NCBI GenBank assembly: GCA_021812735.1
Contig: JAKAMV010000582.1
Span: 1 to 6,691, forward strand
Origin: Chloroflexota bacterium
Lineage (GTDB): Bacteria; Chloroflexota; Limnocylindria; Limnocylindrales; CSP1-4
Direction of reading: 5' to 3'
Length of the DNA: 6,691 nucleotides
The stretch's first letter is position 1. Each line of letters starts with the position of its first letter. The translations under genes were made by a program, and so were the position numbers. Below the pieces are notes generated by a model. The model had not been told where the DNA came from, searched no databases, and saw nothing but the letters and a program-made list of their open reading frames with translations. Below are positions 4,978-6,691 of the stretch, piece by piece.

Positions 4978-6270
4978 GTGGACACCTCCGACGCGCTCGA
5001 CCTCGCCGCCCTGGCGGATGCCAACATCAGCCCCATCCTCGGCCGCTACATGGACAAGAGCTGGTCTCACGGGACCGGCCACCGCCTGTACGACACGGCC
5101 GGCAACAGCTATCTGGACTTCGCGAACGGCATCGCGGTGACCGCCCTCGGGCACGGCCACCCGCGCGTGGCGGCAGCCGTCCACGCGCAGGTGGACCGGC
5201 TCATGGGTCCCGTCCACGCGCTCGGCTTCAGCGAGCCGACGGTCAGGCTCGCGCAGATGCTCGCGGCCACGTTCCCGGAACCGCTCGACAGCGTGCTGTT
5301 CCTCAACTCCGGCTCCGAGGCCATCGACGGCGCCATCAAGCTGGCCCGCCGCGTCACCGGTCGCCCGGCCGTCATCTCGTTCCGCGGCGCCTTCCACGGC
5401 CGCACCATCGGCGCCACCAGCATCACCACGTCGTCGCTCAACTACCGGAAGGGCTACGAGCCGCTCCTGCCGGCCGTGTACACCACGGTCTATCCCGCGG
5501 TGTACCGCTACTACGCCGGCGACGAGGAGCGCGCCGTCGCGGACTCGCTCAAGCACTTCGACACCCTGCTGATGACCACGGTCTCGCCCGACGAGGTCGC
5601 GGCGGTCGTGATCGAGCCCGTCCAGGGCGAGGGCGGCTACTACCCCGCCCCGGCGGCATTCCTCCGGGGCCTGCGCGAGCGCTGCACCAGACACGGGATC
5701 ATGCTCGTCGCGGACGAGGTCCAGTCGGGCTACGGCCGCACCGGCGACATGTGGGCCTTCCAGGAGAGCGGCATCGTCCCGGACGTGGTGTGCGTCGCCA
5801 AGGCCATCGCCAACGGCCTGCCGCTGTCGGCGATCGTGGCGTCCAAGGCCACCATGGAGGCATGGGGCAAGGGCGCCCACGGCACCACGTACGGCGGCAA
5901 CCCCGTGGCCTGCGCGGCCGGCGTGGCGGTCCTCGAGACGATCCGCCAGGAGGGCCTCGTCGAGAATGCCCGGGCGCGCGGCGCGGAGCTGCTGGGCGGC
6001 CTGCGGGAGCTGATGGCGGACAACCCCGGCATCGGCGACGTCCGCGGGCGCGGCCTGATGATCGGCGTGGAGTTCGTGAGGGACCGCACGTCGCGCATGC
6101 CCGACGGGGCGATGGCCGAGGCGGTGACGGCTCGGGCCCGCGACGCGGGCCTGCTGCTCCTCTCGTGCGGGATGGCCCACCAGGTGATCCGGTGGATCCC
6201 GCCCCTCAACGTGACCGTGGCCGAGGTTGAGGAGAGCCTGGGGATCTTCGAGGGGGCCCTCCGGGGCTGA
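4978..6270 (+). CDS. Class III PLP-dependent aminotransferase (4-aminobutyrate/omega-amino acid type), 430 aa
   Basis: A cytoplasmic pyridoxal-phosphate enzyme moving an amino group, probably from an omega- or alternative amino acid to 2-oxoglutarate or pyruvate. Fold type I class III landmarks are in order: LYDTAGNSYLDFANGIAVTALGHGHP (38-62 region), FLNSGSEAIDGAIKLAR (108-124, phosphate-binding turn), SFRGAFHGRT (134-143, ring-stacking region), IEPVQGEGGY (212-221), the signature LVADEVQSGYGRTG (243-256) with Asp246 for the pyridine nitrogen, and the Schiff-base Lys275 in CVAKAIANGLPLSAIV. TTYGGNPVACAAG (303-315) and DVRGRGLMIGVEF (354-366) complete the C-terminal part. Length is normal. The family includes 4-aminobutyrate, ornithine, acetylornithine and beta-alanine transaminases; GABA-type is the best guess, but the exact substrate is not proven. 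The start is GTG 4978, supported by the -10 box just upstream and by the family's usual N-terminus. It is divergent from the acyl-CoA dehydrogenase gene. Confidence 0.93.
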   Translation: MDTSDALDLAALADANISPILGRYMDKSWSHGTGHRLYDTAGNSYLDFANGIAVTALGHGHPRVAAAVHAQVDRLMGPVHALGFSEPTVRLAQMLAATFPEPLDSVLFLNSGSEAIDGAIKLARRVTGRPAVISFRGAFHGRTIGATSITTSSLNYRKGYEPLLPAVYTTVYPAVYRYYAGDEERAVADSLKHFDTLLMTTVSPDEVAAVVIEPVQGEGGYYPAPAAFLRGLRERCTRHGIMLVADEVQSGYGRTGDMWAFQESGIVPDVVCVAKAIANGLPLSAIVASKATMEAWGKGAHGTTYGGNPVACAAGVAVLETIRQEGLVENARARGAELLGGLRELMADNPGIGDVRGRGLMIGVEFVRDRTSRMPDGAMAEAVTARARDAGLLLLSCGMAHQVIRWIPPLNVTVAEVEESLGIFEGALRG

Positions 6271-6299
6271 CGCCCTGGGCACGGCCCCGAGCAGCACGA

Positions 6300-6330
6300 C
6301 GGGCGGTCGGCGTCACCGCCAGACCGCCCG
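6300..6330. terminator. Strong hairpin terminator between convergent genes
   Basis: CGGGCGGTCGGCG (6300-6312) pairs with CGCC (6317-6320) and GACCGCCCG (6322-6330), leaving one bulged A (6321) and the loop TCAC. This is a 13-bp stem in the 85-bp gap between the aminotransferase stop (6270) and the stop of the small minus-strand gene (6356). Position and stability suggest a bidirectional terminator, although there is no T-run. Confidence 0.6.
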
Positions 6331-6355
6331 CGGCCACCCGCCGGGACGGGAGGGA

Positions 6356-6550
6356 TCAGCGGTTTCGGGCGAGGAACTGCATCACGTCGTCCAGCCGGAA
6401 GCGGCGGTCGCCGCGCTTGCAGACTCGGTAGTACGGCAGCTCGCCGCGGTCGCCGAGGCGCTTCACCGTGTTGACGTGGAGGTGGAGCATCTCGGCCACC
6501 TCGCTCGCGGTGAGCATCGGCCCGAGGTCGTTGATCGCCATCGACGCCAT
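6356..6550 (-). CDS. Small excisionase/MerR-like helix-turn-helix DNA-binding protein, 64 aa
   Basis: A single-domain DNA-binding protein of the HTH_17/excisionase type. After a short lead (MASMAINDLGP) the protein reads MLTASEVAEMLHLHVNTVKR (12-31), the helix-turn-helix, then LGDRGELPYYRVCKRGDRRFRLDDVMQFLARNR, the wing (RRFR) and last helix typical of these proteins. The start is ATG 6550-6548, because GGGAAGGA (6566-6559) lies 8 nt upstream. A longer in-frame ATG at 6568 would begin next to that ribosome binding site and is unlikely. Such proteins act as phage or element excisionases, or as small regulators that bind their own promoter. No integrase, attachment site or other mobile gene is seen here, so excisionase function is not implied. 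It is convergent with the aminotransferase. Confidence 0.85.
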   Translation of the reverse strand: MASMAINDLGPMLTASEVAEMLHLHVNTVKRLGDRGELPYYRVCKRGDRRFRLDDVMQFLARNR

Positions 6551-6562
6551 GGTTGCGGTCCT

Positions 6563-6626
6563 TCCCATCAGAGCCGGGCGGCCCGTGGAGGGCACTTCGG
6601 TGCGGTCCGGCTCGCTGCTGATGGGA
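6563..6626 (-). promoter_or_regulatory. Inverted repeat in the leader of the small HTH gene, reaching its ribosome binding site
   Basis: TCCCATCAG (6563-6571) with AGCCGG (6572-6577) pairs with CCGGCT (6607-6612) and CTGATGGGA (6618-6626): 15 paired bases with a 5-nt bulge (6613-6617). In the minus-strand transcript the 3' arm ends with GGGA, the first part of the Shine-Dalgarno sequence (6566-6559). In the loop GCAC (6592-6595) and GTGC (6600-6603) flank TTCG. The element could be an autoregulatory operator or an RNA hairpin limiting translation. From 6627 to the right edge I see no gene; TACTCT (6659-6664) could be a plus-strand -10 but nothing supports it further. Confidence 0.5.
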
Positions 6627-6691
6627 GTGTCGGGGTGCGGGGCGCTCCGGACAACCCGTACTCTCGGTGAGCCGGTGGTACCAAGCGGGGC

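Noticed and set aside
3374..5140. 588-codon plus-strand open frame across the acyl-CoA dehydrogenase gene
   Set aside because: It is the antisense shadow of a clearly recognised gene in GC-rich DNA; its translation is rich in Arg, Ala and Val and shows no domain.
4666..6297. 543-codon minus-strand open frame opposite the aminotransferase
   Set aside because: Antisense shadow; the plus strand holds all aminotransferase motifs including the PLP lysine.

Overview
The window is very GC-rich, uses GTG as well as ATG starts, and is packed with ordinary bacterial genes in alternating orientations. The GC bias, GTG starts, strong GGAGG-type ribosome binding sites next to apparently leaderless starts, and TAnnnT-type -10 elements fit a high-GC Gram-positive-like bacterium, such as Actinomycetota or a high-GC Chloroflexota lineage. 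I cannot choose between these from the sequence alone. There is no rRNA, tRNA, CRISPR array, transposase or phage structural gene.

Layout, left to right. (1) 1-815, minus: 5' part of a class I SAM-dependent methyltransferase with an N-terminal winged-helix-like domain; its C-terminus runs off the left edge. (2) 816-931: a divergent regulatory gap with a heptamer repeated 21 bp apart and a 9-bp inverted repeat. (3) 932-2286, plus: a two-gene operon. An ECF-type sigma factor overlaps, by ATGA, an O6-methylguanine-DNA methyltransferase that carries an Ada-type four-cysteine zinc domain at its C-terminus. A hairpin with a T-run follows the stop codon. (4) 2378-3337, plus: a ten-helix EamA/DMT exporter of the YedA type, convergent with (5) 3392-4594, minus: an acyl-CoA dehydrogenase. 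(6) 4595-4977: a 383-bp divergent intergenic region with a 20-bp inverted repeat (19/20 matching), overlapping direct repeats and a GC hairpin. (7) 4978-6270, plus: a class III PLP-dependent aminotransferase, apparently leaderless, ending at a strong hairpin terminator. (8) 6356-6550, minus: a 64-residue excisionase/MerR-like DNA-binding protein whose leader contains an inverted repeat reaching its Shine-Dalgarno sequence.

How the genes relate. The only convincing operon is sigma factor plus alkyltransferase. In Ada-type responses the methyl-accepting zinc domain is joined to an AraC-type activator; here the zinc domain is at the other end of the protein, the AraC part is absent, and a sigma factor is translationally coupled upstream. 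This is the most interesting part of the window and suggests a sigma-factor-based alkylation response, which is an inference. The acyl-CoA dehydrogenase and aminotransferase are divergent and could share control and serve amino-acid or short-chain acyl-CoA catabolism, but the sequence does not prove a joint pathway.
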